Assembly (NCBI GenBank): GCA_015039365.1
Contig: WION01000028.1
Span: 124,001-188,000, forward strand
DNA length: 64,000 bases
DNA from: Amanita rubescens
Taxonomy: Eukaryota > Basidiomycota > Agaricomycetes > Agaricales > Amanitaceae
Direction: 5' to 3'
Numbering within the stretch: the stretch's first letter is position 1; each line of letters begins with the position of its first letter. A program made the translations under genes and the position numbers. The notes beneath the pieces were generated by a model. The model was given only the letters and a program-made list of their open reading frames with translations, was not told where the DNA came from and ran no database searches. This document shows positions 14,963 through 26,242 of this stretch, in pieces.

Positions 14963-15396
14963 GCAAACACGTTTCTTTATGAGCGCGAACGAATCTAAAA
15001 GTTGACGCCATTTCATCTTGTCATATTATGTTACTGAAGCTATCAGTTGCTTTCGTGACAATAATACTTTCTTCTCAGGCACTCGAACATTTTTTAATCA
15101 TCCACGACCTTGTTTTTACTCCGTCGAGTACTATTTTTTGCTATTCGGGTTTATTTATATGTAAATGTACGCGCTCGTCTCAATGTGGACCCTTTTGCCC
15201 GACTTTCTCTTGCTGATTGGTTTCTTGATTCGAACCGAGGTGTCAGTCCAACGAAATATTAAAGATGGCCCGCTCGTTATCTTATGATAAAACTTGCACT
15301 ACAGCCATCAACGCGCTTAGTTCTACCGTAATGCAAACAAAGATCCGAGCATTCCCTGCATCTGCCAGAGCGTGTTATGACACTACTCGGATAGCA
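14963..15396. other. Convergent spacer of the duplicated unit, copy 2
   Basis: Related to 11300-11725 and 25805-26242. No gene is visible. Confidence 0.45.
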
Positions 15397-16243
15397 CTAG
15401 ACTAGTGTACAGCGGCGGTCACCTTGTGGATTAGTAAGGCACCTTGCAAGCTTGTTGGCGAAATCTTGGCAGTTGTTCAGGATAATATTGTAATCATGAG
15501 CAGACATTTGCCTGATCACCTCTTCACCTTTAAGGAGGGGATTACTACCAAAGCCAGTCATTATTACGAGTGCGAACACACCTGCGGTATGAATCTCCTC
15601 GTCGGAGAAATGCGTCCGACCCTTTGATTCCATCGATGTCCAAGCACTAGGCACAGGCGCGTCGCCAACATTCATCCTAATCTGCGACCCGTAGAGACTG
15701 CCACTGCCACATGTGGCGAGATTAGGATGAGTGTGGTCTAGGAGTAACTCATAGTAATGACTCCCAACCAAGACGGCCCAGTGAGTGAAGATTTGGGGGG
15801 GTGTACTTCCGTGACCGCTACCTGGGACACTACTTCGAGAAAATGGACGAGTAATAATAAAGACTTCGCGGCCGCGGTCTGGGGACTCAGAACTTGGATT
15901 GCTAGGTTAACCGATCGTCGATAAACTGTGTAATACCGAAGAACCTACCCTGACCGCGACCTGGTCCCAGTGCCCCTTGTGCTAGCACTGCCAGTGATAT
16001 GGTCCGAATGTGGCGGTGGAGAGGAACGACTCGGCTTCTGAAAATAACGTCAAGCATGAGTTGTGTATCGTGAGCGCTACTTGCCTTGGTATGTTGTGAT
16101 TGTCCACTTCGAGGTTCCAATAATTGTGCTAGACTGCGTTGTTCAATATCAGGGGATGTTCGGGGGGCTCCAAAAGGCGCAGCATAAGTCAACACGCTAG
16201 CAGCCAGGACGAAGATAATGGAGGCGAGAACTGAAAGACGCAT
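15397..16243 (-). CDS. Secreted His...Asn-Cys-motif protein, paralogue 2
   Basis: Exons 16243-15945, 15901-15582 and 15521-15397 encode 247 residues. The signal peptide is MRLSVLASIIFVLAASVLTYA. The core blocks are THWAVLVGSHYYELLLDH and IILNNCQDFANKLARC. The first intron (15902-15944, 43 bp) has a GTTCTTCGG donor. The second (15522-15581) is exactly 60 bp, has good GT/AG ends and contains no in-frame stop, so retention would give a 267-residue variant with 20 extra residues. The ATG at 16243 was chosen; the frame upstream begins only with GTG. It is almost a duplicate of paralogue 3. Function is unknown beyond being probably secreted and possibly thiol-dependent. Confidence 0.75.
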
Positions 16244-16401
16244 TGCGTTGAAGTTAGTAGTTTCTGTCACGGGGATACGGGACCAGCCCTATCTATTTGT
16301 GCGAACAATGTCAGAGTGGTTCATGGGAGTAGACGGGGCTTCTTACATGAGGATAGATGTTGGGATGCACAGCACTGCAGGATGGTGGGGAACCACGTCC
16401 A

Positions 16402-16409
16402 CTTTTATA
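16402..16409 (-). promoter_or_regulatory. TATA box of secreted paralogue 2
   Basis: TATAAAAG on the minus strand, about 160 bp upstream of the ATG at 16243. The intervening leader contains a GTAAGAAGCCCCGTC sequence conserved in all four copies that looks like the donor of a 5'-UTR intron. Confidence 0.5.
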
Positions 16410-17154
16410 GCCCGGGTCGTTGGTAAACGATAGCATTACGAACCTTTTATCATAAGCCGTCTTTGCAGGCGGTGATCGGAGTATAGACATTTATATGGGC
16501 GCGATAGAGCTGTTCTCATGGCTATGACTTGATGTTTGAAATAGACCTTTCCTTGTTGTCGTACCTTCGTCCGCTAACGATGACTTCGCGCAAGTCACCT
16601 TTCTTTCCTACCGAAGTAGAATCGCAAATTCGATGACCAGCGATCAAATGTATTCCGTGTGGGACGTTCTGGACTCTGATAAAGAGCCTTGTCCAACGAA
16701 GCCTATAAATCGGATCAGTGACAAAACTTTCATGACTTGGTGGACATGATAGTACCTCGCCGCGTCACCCCTCGTTCAGTTGCCGACTGAGCTCAGGTCA
16801 AAATTTTCGAAGATCTGCACACGGCACAGCTCTGCGGTCGGTAACCCAACAACAACAGAGGGGTGCTCGAGGTGCTATGGGGACTGACAAACGAAAGTGA
16901 TTGCAAAATGTCGCCGAGTACCTCATGTGAACCAAGAATGGTGTTCCAAACGCCTTGATCAAAAATCTCTTTCTAGAGTATATCATCAACATTTTCTGTG
17001 ACATGTGAATACATGGGTAATCAAGAGATAAATGTTCTGTTACGGGTAGATTTCTGAGCGCCCGAGATGTCTGCCATGACATCACTCTTTCCACAATATC
17101 TTCTATTGCTGGCCGCGTAGACTTTTCCTTCAACGGTAGCAATGGGCACCCCAT
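16410..17154. other. Upstream region of secreted paralogue 2
   Basis: About 370 bp of this (16410-16790) is duplicated upstream of paralogue 3 at 27245-27640. The rest holds no recognisable exon. Confidence 0.5.
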
Positions 17155-17840
17155 ATAGCAGATACTGGTAGGGAGCCGAACTCTTCGCCCAGCTTCTGAC
17201 GAATGGTCTCGCCCTTCTCCTTCTCCATTTGTCTGAGTACCTAAATAGAACGAGATTTAATGCTATCGTCGTCCGCTTTGCAGGGACATACGTACTTCGT
17301 GTTCTTTACTCTTAGCAATCGCTTCAGTCATAACTTCGGCTTTTGTTTTCTTTCTAGCAGGCTGCAGCGCGGTAAGGATCCAGCAAGAACCGCCAGAGTA
17401 GACGACATACCTCCTCGTCTTCTTCTTCATCTCCAAATATGTCTTTCGAACGATTTTCTTGTCGATTTGACCTGACGGAATCTCAAAAACGAACGAAAGT
17501 TGATGATGATTCGAAAACATACCATTCTCGTCTTCCTCGTCCTCCTCGTCTACCCTCAACCCGACATCATCAAAGTTGTCCAAATTAGACAAGCTTTGCC
17601 CATAATGCGTAAGCTCGTCTTCATCCTCCAAGTTGAACGCAGAGCTTTTTGCGGCTCTTTGCCTCTCCCTTGTGAAACGTTCCAACATCCGTTCCTCGAG
17701 ACTCGTAGTAGGGTCATTCTCGCCAAACCGCCGGACAAGAATGCCTCCCGCATCACTTCGCTCTTCGTACTCTTTCAATGACGTTTTTTTCTCTGGCACA
17801 AGCGTATGAATATCGCGTTCTTCCAGTCTTCAGATATGCG
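17155..17840 (-). pseudogene. NOP14: NOP14 fragment, copy A
   Basis: NOP14 is a nucleolar protein needed for 40S ribosome assembly. Minus-strand segments match its N-terminal half: GGILVRRFGENDPTTSLEERMLERF, NLEDEDELTHYGQSLSNLD, an acidic VDEEDEEDENG stretch, SGQIDKKIV, then ARKKTKAEVMTEAIAKSKEHE, and further on a GETIRQKLGEEF block near 17190-17215. Introns seem retained in the frame, and the protein stops after the middle region; the conserved helical core and C-terminus are absent. It lies head-to-head with an unrecognised helical gene, as in copy C at 35 kb, so it is a truncated segmental duplicate. Confidence 0.75.
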
Positions 17841-17932
17841 CACATACCTGCTCAATCCCAGCCATCCTGCTCCAACTACACCCTTAATCTTCCGGCCCAC
17901 AGCACTTTAACATCGAAAGGGTTTAGCTTTCT

Positions 17933-18760
17933 GTGAATTTCATCGAGTTTTGCTGCTTTCGTCGGAAGAGGGCGGATCGTGACATTAATGATTGTGACAA
18001 GCGCGGAGCCGCTAATGTTAACAACAAAATCATGAATTCAAACTTGAAAGTAGTTCAATTTCGCGCTCCCTTGTTGCGCAGACCTTCAATGGAAATCCCC
18101 AGGATCGCATCCCCGACGCGGAAAGACGACTCTGAGACACCATCATTCTTGCTCTTTCTGCGCATCTTTTCTCTTGCCGGGTTCAATTACATGGAATGCA
18201 TTGAGAGAAGATCACCATTTTCGAGACGGCCCTAGAGGCTATATATCTAGCATCGTTGCATGCGGACGGCATATTCTCTGGAAAACGAGACGGAGTTGGG
18301 GTTCTCGTCGTGCGCTTGTTGAATATATGCAATGAGCTTAATGTCTGGCTCGATAGCCAAGCGGAGATCGAGGACGGCTTGCCTTCTCCATCTACGCTGA
18401 GGGAGAAGGCCCTCAAAGCGCTCGTTGAGGTTCTTCGATCTCTTGGTGGAAATGTTACGCGTGTCGAACAGTCGAAGGAACCTCGCTGGAAGATTTTGCG
18501 CAGTCTGCTAAGTGAATGCATAGAGCTTGTCTCCGGTGTGTCTTGGTAACCTTTTTGAGTGAAGCGCTTGTTGCTTATACGTCCAGGCAGACATTCTCTC
18601 AAACCCTACGTGGATCACGCTGTCCTCAACTATCACATTTTTCAAGAGGCCTGGACTAGAAGCGAAACAGGCTTCAATGTTTAATGCAGTAAGGTTTTCT
18701 TCTGATGTAACACGCTTATACATCACGAAGGATCCTCAAAATGTGCATACGGGTAACGGA
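17933..18760 (+). pseudogene. Unrecognised helical gene, copy A (truncated)
   Basis: I do not recognise the family. The reading frame contains GIFSGKRDGVGVLVVRLLNIC and DVWLDSQ-like blocks (NVWLDSQAEIEDGLPSPSTLREK), then KILRSLLSECIELV, followed by an intron and another helical exon. The same gene is present at 21.6 kb (most complete), 36.0 kb and, inverted, at 45.3 kb. In this copy the 5' exon is disturbed by substitutions and a stop (near 18230) and the 3' half is missing after about 18760. The leucine-rich helical composition suggests a HEAT-like scaffold, but that is only an impression. Confidence 0.5.
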
Positions 18761-18992
18761 GCTCTCTATCACAATCTTCTTTATGTAAAATATTTAATGT
18801 TTTGGTCGACAAAGGACTTGGCTGGAAAGCGTAGCAGGACTTGCGGCACCAGTGCCGCTCTTGACGATTATCATTATGAGACAACGCCATAAGACCGGCG
18901 AGCCATTGTCAGTCACAGTATATAATAGACCTGCACCACTTTGCATATTACACCGAGCATATAGGAATCATTATAAGAGAAACAGTGAGGCT

Positions 18993-19739
18993 CTAGGTGG
19001 GAGACAACGCCATAAGACCGCCGAGCATCATGCCCTCATGGCGCAACCGAGAAAATCCATAATTTGCTGTCGACGTGCGGCCAGATGGCTGTTGGGAGGC
19101 AGAGCAGGGAGCCCGAGCGCCTGGGAAACGGCTTGCGCACGGGCAGCTGCAAGACGCCATGTGATTCTGAACATCAAGTCTAGAGGCTGAGTCAATGACA
19201 TGCTTACTAGTGAGCTTTAGTAAGAGCTTCTTTGTTGTCGGGAACTGGGGACCTACAACCACGTTTGGAGGGTACTGAAGTGGTGCATCTAGAGATGCAA
19301 TGGCATTTTGCAGCTGCATTGGCAGCCGACTCTGGCTGCAAAAAAAATATTCATGAGTCTGAGATCACGTACTAGAACACGATACCCACCCATCCCGCAA
19401 AGCATCCAAACGTTCGATTAGTTCCTGGTGCCGCGCTGCTTGTTGCGCGAGAGCGGCTTCTTGTTGCGCGAGAGCGGCTGCGTGATGTTCTGCTTGTTGC
19501 GCGAGAGCGGCTGCGTGCTCTTGTGCTCGTTGAGCGAGAGCTTGATCATGTTGCTCTCGAAGATTGACAATGATAGCATTGAAGCCAACCACGGCAGGCA
19601 TGTTCGGTAATAGTCCGATTTGCTCAACTACACCAGCAAGGTGCTGCTGCATCTGGTGGAAGTCAGGCTGTTGTAATGGGGCAGCCGGGGCATCTGGGGC
19701 AGGGGCATCTGGGGCAGGGGCATCTGGGGCAGCTTCCAT
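18993..19739 (-). CDS. Coiled-coil protein with Ala-Gln heptad region
   Basis: Two exons, 19739-19390 and 19335-18993, with a 54-bp intron, encode 230 residues. The N-terminus has three APD/APDAP repeats coded by a 15-bp tandem repeat at 19690-19730. Next comes a coiled coil made of AALAQQAEHHAAALAQQ-type repeats (about residues 70-115), then a C-terminal block NAIASLDAPLQYPPN...FPTTKKLLLKL. The order of a heptad-rich helix followed by a short NA(I/V)xxLxxPL...FP(A/T)T region recurs in a widespread family of small fungal proteins of unknown function. The ATG at 19739 was used, as an upstream in-frame TTG is not a plausible start. The last 60 residues after the FPTT block look unlike the family and may reflect a missed intron. 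Confidence 0.55.
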
Positions 19740-20259
19740 GGTTCCGCGAACAAATGGGGATAACGCGTGACGCGTGACTTCGCGGCGCGTCTTCAACTAG
19801 TTAGTAGTTCACCCGAAAACCGCAATGTCCATATACTCTTCGCATATAGTATAATCTGATCGATTGCTCAATGTAGTAACAACAACTGGTAACACACCCA
19901 CAGTCGATCCCTCCATGAAACGTGCCAACGCTCTCCACACATGCTAAAACCGAAGGTGCGCTCGGAAATTTCTCGCCCCTTCTTCAATCCAACATATGTA
20001 TGTTTATCATGCTTGAATTGGAGTTTCCCATTGCAAGACGATTACGGGGGATGAAGGTACGTTGATTCTAGCAGTACATCGTCCATCTTCTAATGACCGA
20101 GCAGATCTACTTTTATTCGTGACGCCAGAGGAGACATCGCTCTCTACCAAGCTTCTAGCGCGTCTCTATCATGATGGAATTCGTTCACGAGCTTATCGAA
20201 TTTTGTGAATATGACGACGATTGGCACTAGTGAAGCTGGCGTGAAATGGAGCTGATCTC
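19740..20259. other. Intergenic region
   Basis: No exon, repeat or RNA gene could be recognised. Confidence 0.4.
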
Positions 20260-21090
20260 GATTAATAATGTTTCTTTACCGTGGATGGAGCCTTTGGATC
20301 TCTGCGATAAGAACTCGATAGTTCCTCCCTCGAGCAAACGGTTGCCCATAGCTGGTACCTCCAAACACAACCTAAAAGGGAATGTCATCAAGTCACCAAC
20401 CGACATAAGACGGTCGAGATACTTACCAAATGTCATGCAATTGATTCTTTAATTCGGGCTCTTTCGAACGCCGCTCGATAAAGTCTTGAACCGTCTTGAG
20501 CTTTCGCCTTGTTCAAAACCTTGGCTATCGTGTACCGCAAAGAGGTCGTTCCCTTCCGAAAGATGTTCATAATCGATGTCCGCTTTCCCTGCGCCATCGC
20601 TGGAGACTTGCTACAACATCGGATAGGCAAAGACTCTGGCAACACTATCAGTGACTCACCCCCCGAACTCCAAAAGCTTCGCTGATAAGACTTGTTTTAC
20701 CGACACCAGACTACGGTGATAGCGTGAGTCGATTCACCACGGATTCGGAAAGGGCCATAACTACCTTGCCTATCAGCAGAATTCGGAAGCTGAGAAGAGG
20801 GTCAAACAATCGTTTCTTACAAGATCAGGCTGTAATGCTGACCGTGGACATATTTTTTGGATTTCCTCCGCTGTCGGTATTAAAGTGCTTTCGCTACCAC
20901 TCGCAGTGTTCTCATAAAATGATGGCTGGGTATCCAAATCTCGTATCACATGAGGGCTGAAGGAAATTATCGGACTCACGGATATCGTTCTTTGAGTGTT
21001 TTGTCTCCAGCCTGGACTCATCAACCCCCGATAAGTCTTCAGGCCCGATGATGAATTCCTTCTTTTTGGATAATGGATTACTCGACATTT
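20260..21090 (-). pseudogene. Fungal P-loop GTPase (G-domain protein) with a frameshift
   Basis: Reading on the minus strand and splicing, the G1 motif is RILLIGK-SGVGKTSLISEAFGV, split by an intron (about 20713-20763). A second intron separates GDGAGKADIDYEHL...FAVHDSQGFEQGE, which carries the G3 Asp-x-x-Gly. Next is DFIERRSKEPELKNQLHDIW, and then CLEVPAMGNRLLEGGTIEFL. These blocks match the large family of Agaricomycete GTPases related to AIG1/IRG-like G domains. The frame changes between GEXSSRRF and DFIERR (near 20480-20490), where one base seems to be lost, giving an early stop. The stretch after 20270 does not show the expected NKxD-type motif. It is either a decayed copy or a base-call error. 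Confidence 0.55.
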
Positions 21091-21172
21091 TACATGTGAT
21101 CCGGATGGGTAGAGCGCATCTAGGGAAAGGCCGCAGATCAGCAACCAAGATTAGCGCCGTCACCATGTATGC

Positions 21173-21423
21173 TTACGGGCCCGACGTGACTGTTGCCCGA
21201 AGAGCATTCTTCTCCTTTTCGTCCCGATTGAACTTGATCGCCGAATTCCCCGTGTTGTACAACGTTGCAGATTTCGCAGCACCACCAGTAGGATTGAAAA
21301 CAATAGAAACACCTGAGAACACGTTCAATCGAGTGAGTTATTAGACAAGGCCAACATGAAAAATGTCTTACGAGAGATATTAAGCGAGGAAGAGCTCGAA
21401 TCCTTGTTGTATTTGCCGTCCAT
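21173..21423 (-). CDS. Small hypothetical protein
   Basis: Exons 21423-21372 and 21312-21173 with a GTAAG...CAG intron give 63 residues starting MDGKYNKDSSSSSLNISR and containing FNPTGGAAKSATLYNTGN. I do not recognise it. The terminal codons overlap a GTAAGC that could be another donor, so this may be the first part of the neighbouring GTPase-like gene on the same strand. A partial, diverged copy lies at about 29270-29400. Confidence 0.3.
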
Positions 21424-21619
21424 AATGACCGGGCGTCGGGATGTGGTGGGAGTACTGGTACAACAGCGCAGGAACCACGAGCGTCAATCAACCTCATGCT
21501 TGATACAATGCGGCGCTAACACTCACACCAACTGTCATCATGACAGCAAATATAAGGTTCGAGGAGCGTGACATTGATTGTGACATGCGCTTGCAACCAC
21601 TAATGTTAACGACAAAGTC

Positions 21620-23011
21620 ATGAATTCAAATCCAAATCTTTGCCCAATCCGATCGCTGAAGTAGGTCAATTTCAACAACATTTGCGTTCCCTTGTTGCGC
21701 AGACCTTCAGTGGAAATCGCATCCCCGACGCGGAAAGACGGTTCATTCTTAGTCTTTCCGACAATTTCTGCGCATCTTTTTTCTTGCCAGGTTCAATTAC
21801 ATGGAATGCATTGAAAGAGAAGGTCACCATTCTCGAGACCACCCTGGAGGCTATATATCTAGCGTCGCTGCATGTCGAAGGCATATTCTCTGGAAAACGA
21901 GACGGAGTTGGCGTTCTCGTCCTGCGCTTGTTGAATATATGCAATGGGCTTGATGTCTGGCTCGATAGCCAAGTGGAGATCGAGGACGGCTTACCTTCTC
22001 CAGCTACGCTGAGGGAGAAGGCTTTTAAAGCGCTCGTTGGGGTCCTTCGATCTCTTGGTGGAAATGTTACGCGTATCGAGCAGCCGGGGGAACCTCGCTG
22101 GAAGATTTTGCGCAGTCTGCTTAGTGAATGCATAGAGCTTGTCCCCGGTGTGTCTTGGTAACCTTTTTGAGTGAGGCGTTTGTTTCTTATACGTCCAGGC
22201 AGACATTCTTTCAAACTCTACGTCGATCACGCTGTCCTTAACTATCACATTTTTCAAGAGGCCTAGACTAGAAGGGAAGCAGATTCCGGTGTTCAATACC
22301 GTAAGGTTTCTTCTGGTGTACATATCGGCGCACGCTTATACATCACGAAGGATCCTCGAGATGTGCATACGGAACTTTCTATCACAACATATTCGCAATT
22401 AGCTGCTCTACTGGCATTGTTACTTGATACCCTCACCCACACGCTTTACCTACCCGTTTTGTCGCAATATTTTCTTTCGGACGTGACACTTGGGCTACGC
22501 AAGACGTTTAATTTACTTTTCAACTATTTGCTCTCCACGACCTGCTCTCTGAACGCAGCGGCACGTGCGAATATCTTTTCCACCTTAATATCGTCCGCTA
22601 GCTTACTCTGCGAGTATCCTACCTTTTCGGAGCAGTTCTCCCACCTCGCATTCCATCTCTTACAGTTCCGCGTCTTGCAAGATTCTGAATCCGTCTGCAA
22701 TGATTTTGACCAGGTTGTAATGAAGGCAATTAATCTTCAATCCAAGGCAACTGTAGATGAAGCAGCCGCAAACGAGGTTGTTCGATTATTGTGCACCGAG
22801 TCGTCCGAGCAGCTGTCTATCAGTATCATTTGAAAGATCTACCTTTTTCTCTCCTGAATGCGTATAGAATCTGTTACTAGCTTATTTGAGGGCAACATTA
22901 CCTCGCGCGAGCGAGAAACTGCTCCTTCATATTAAGCGAACCTTGTCGGGTGACGATAATTTGAAGACTCTACCCTCTGAAGTGGAGCAATACGAGCAAG
23001 AGACTGGGAAA
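21620..23011 (+). CDS. Unrecognised helical gene, copy B (most complete)
   Basis: This is the fullest copy of the gene also found at 18, 36 and 45 kb. Exon 1 (to about 22149) contains LRSLVAQTFSGNRIPD, LSDNFCASFF, VLVLRLLNICNGLDVWLDSQ and KILRSLLSECIELVPG. A GTGTGT...CCAG intron leads to ADILSNSTSITLSLTITFFKR. After a further intron there is a long helical exon (about 22362-22833) with LLALLLDTLTHTLYLPVLSQY, FSHLAFHLLQFRVLQDSESV and AANEVVRLLCTESSEQL. A final piece near 22900-23010 reads LLLHIKRTLSGDDNLKT. The 5' end is uncertain: the ATG at 21620 needs a frame change near 21650 to reach the conserved frame. Leucine-rich paired helices suggest a HEAT-type fold. Function is unknown; in copies A and C it is divergent from NOP14. 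Confidence 0.45.
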
Positions 23012-25300
23012 TGAGCTTGGACGTTCAACCACCGCAACCAATAAAACCTTCGGCGAAATGGCGCCACCGGGTCCGCATTGCCATCTCGTCTCTCGGCATT
23101 ACTCTTGGACGGATGGTCCTGAAGAGCCCACCAAATCTCCTCTCCAAGTGAGCAAGGAACGGATTAGGAGGATGCGCAGTCGCTATTCAATAAGCATTTC
23201 TGTCGACCCAAAGTCGGCGAAGAATCTCGCGTCCCCGTCACCTGCTACACCTACTCCAGACACTCCAACTTCCATTGATAGCGTCCGGGTCCCCAGACGG
23301 CTTGTCAAACCCCGTCCATCCCATTCGTCCGCGGATCCGCGCGCACCATCCTCGTCTACTCCTTCATCCGTTTCAAGATCTATCTCTACCCCTATTTCTG
23401 AAAAGGCAAGCAGCGCGAAATTATGGAAACTAATGAAACGTATCAGCACTGGCGGGCTCAGAGACAAATATCATTCTCGTTCCTCATCCAAATCGCATTT
23501 GCCCAACTACAGCGAAGAATCTCTCACATACATCATCATTTGCACATGAACCTGCTCCTCCTGTTCCCGCCCTTCCCAAGGGCTTCCGATCCTTCTTTCC
23601 GGTTGGCTCGAGCCCTACAAGTCCCATTTCCGTATCTAGCGACGGCGGCCACAGTCCCAGAACCAGCAGTATACCCAATGTCAGTTTCTCTACCACTCTT
23701 TGAGGTTTTCCTATTCTCATCTCAACTATAGACAAGTTCCGATGTTCAAATCCACATTAGCCAGTCAAGGACTGTGGAAAGCCATAGATCAGCTTCATTG
23801 CATGTACCTATACCAATACCATCTTCTTCCTCGTCGCCCGCCGGCAACCAGAAGAAAATGTTACACCGCTTACGTGCCACGTCATCAGTTGGTGCCCCGA
23901 GAAGACGAACGTCAACATCAAGCGGCTTTTCTGCCTCCACGCGTGTCAGAACAAGGTTTAATTCGATCATCAACGCCATCCGGCCAAGCAAGGCCTCAAA
24001 TTCCCTCTCGCCCGAGCACTGCAAATGCAACGTCTTCTTCGCCCGACCCTCGCTTCTTAAATACTAGCGTCATTGGCAGGTCACGAAGCATGGGTAGCAA
24101 ACGTTCCTCTATTTCTTCCGCGGACGAGGTCAACGGTCACTCACCTCCACCACAGAATCAACTTAATCATTCACCTCCACCACAACAGCAATCGCAAAGT
24201 AATAACAAACATAATAGTAATAACGGCATGGTGCTGGTACCCACTAATATACTGGCGAAGCATATTGTTCCGCCTGCAGAACTTTCGAAGGGGCCAGGCC
24301 ACGTTCTCTCACGACGACATCGTCAGCCAACAAAGACATCGAACCAGAGACGCGGAACAATGAAAAAGAGGGTTCTTTGACCGGCGTTAGTACGGGCCCA
24401 ACACAGAGTGGAAGCGGAAACCTCAACGCTCGCAGAACCGTAGATAAAGGGTACCCACCAGCGCATAGAAGCGGTTTCTCCCGTGGTCGGCCTTCGAAAG
24501 TAAGCTTATATCTTGAACTTCCCAGTCGAAGCGCAACTTCGCCTCGGCCTCGGATAAACATAAACGATTTGGATAACAAGAGTGGAAGCATCAGGATACC
24601 GGTTCCGATGCCTAGTCCTGGTCGGAGTGCGAGTCTGGGCGGGTTTGAATGGAGTATGGCTCGGTCACCGGAAAATGAGCTGCCGTCGTTGCCTGTTCCG
24701 CCTAGGAAATGTGTTGCGGAGAGAGGATCCGGAGAATGTTATGTTGGTGGTGGTGGTGGAGTTGACGTCAATGGGAGTGAAAATGTGTTGTTGTTGGGCA
24801 GGGGTCGGTCATCCACAACGAGCGCTATTTCACCCTTATCGTCTCCCACTTCACGCGTCTTCTCCTAGGGCGGTCGAGAGTCCAAGTTCGTTATCCAGTT
24901 CCGGCGCAGGATCAACAGAGTACTTTACGCCTGCCTTGTTCGGAAGGGTCGTGGGAAAATAATTTGGAATGGAGCTCGCTTGCTTCGACTTCAACTCCTG
25001 GCTCCGCCTCTAATGTGAACTCTAGCTTCGGTTCTGGTTCTGGTTCCGCGGTGGCGGGGTCCTCGTCGGGTCGTATTCATCCCCGTCGCCGTGTTCTGAA
25101 GCATCTCTGTCATCGTCATCCCAGTCGCAACCATCTCTTCCGCTTTCGTCATCATCACAGCCGGTAGTACCTCCCCCTCCATCGACATCGTCAACTTCGA
25201 CTTTTAGCTCAACGCCTGCCGGGACGCTGAGCACTTTGTTAAGGAAGTTGAGCTTCTCGTCAGGCGCGTCTACTTTGCCTCCTGTGAGGGGTTAAAAGTC
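23011..25300 (+). pseudogene. Serine/proline-rich gene with several frame changes
   Basis: Coding-like, low-complexity sequence runs through this span but hops between frames. An opening MSLDVQPPQPIKPSAKWRHR frame begins at 23011. Then come RSRYSISISVDPKSAKN and SSTPSSVSRSISTPISEKASS (23180-23410), LPKGFRSFFPVGSSPTSPIS (23570-23630), SLHVPIPIPSSSSSPAGNQ (23795-23850), NTSVIGRSRSMGSKRSSISS (24061-24120) and SRSATSPRPRININDLDN (24527-24575). No enzymatic domain is seen; Ser/Pro-rich polarity or cytoskeletal regulators look like this. At least three frame changes are not explained by clear introns, so I treat it as a decayed gene. Its family is not recognised. Confidence 0.45.
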
Positions 25301-25439
25301 GGGCGCGACCGGGCCTTCTTGGGACACCGTCAAGTTATTTCGAAGAATCCCCTGCGCTTCGCTACTGAGTACACCTGGCAAACGTATGGTGCCAGAGGGT
25401 ATTTTGAAGCCCCTCAAGCACCGGGAGACGCGGTTGCCG

Positions 25440-25804
25440 AAAAGTGATCAAACCTCCTGCAGGTGTTTCGGCAAATGCCAGTGATGGCCGGCCCGTATCG
25501 GCCGTCATACTTAGAGATATTCTACCCGCAAGATACGCGCACGACTAGTACGGTTTGGGAATGAAGCACTACGGTGTTTAGAACGATACGTAAGAGTTAT
25601 TTTTTATATGCGTTCACTAGTATCTGGCTGACCGATCTACAGAGGACTTCTCACTTCCTCAACAAGAACCGGGCCGGTGGCATATCGCCGTATCCTCACG
25701 GATTTTCAAAATGATTATATACCTGTGAACGTTTGAACCGTGGTAAAGCTTATTGAGGATAGAGTCGACGGGAAAGATCTTTTAGATTGGGAGGACGGAG
25801 CATA
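25440..25804 (+). pseudogene. GT61-type glycosyltransferase gene, 3' fragment (copy 3)
   Basis: A third copy of the 3' end: IFYPQDTRTT near 25520, GAATGAAGCACTACGGTGTTT at 25559-25579, then VAKLIEDRVDGKDLLDWEDGA and a stop at 25801-25803. It is more diverged than copy 2, with small deletions. It is convergent with secreted paralogue 3. Confidence 0.6.
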
Positions 25805-26242
25805 ACGGGCAAGCACATTGCTTTAGTACGAACGCGAACGAATCTAAGGTTAACGACATTTCATTTGTCATATCATGTTACTGGGCTATTGGCAATAGTT
25901 GCTTTCGTGATAATACCCTATTATCCCTCCCCGCAAGCACTCTCGAACATTTTTCAATCATCCAGGTACCTTCACTCCATCTTGGGATATTGAGTATCTT
26001 TTTTGCTCAGAATAGGTATTTATATATAAGTGCATTGTACCGGTAACTGTACGCGCTGAGGGCTGGTTTCAATGTACACTCTTTTGCCCGACTTTCTCTT
26101 GCTGACGGGCTCCTTGATTCACTTTCTTATTCAGCCAGGGGATAAAAAACGGTAACCGTCTTGGGGATAAATTTACACTACAGCCATCAACTCGTGCTAA
26201 GTTCTACTAATATAAGCAAAGATCCATGTTCGTCCCTGCATA
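25805..26242. other. Convergent spacer of the duplicated unit, copy 3
   Basis: Matches parts of 14963-15396 and 11298-11725. No gene is visible. Confidence 0.45.

Noticed and set aside
19740..19796. N-terminal extension of the coiled-coil protein to 19796
   Set aside because: The extension starts at TTG and has no similarity to the family; the ATG at 19739 is the first real start.
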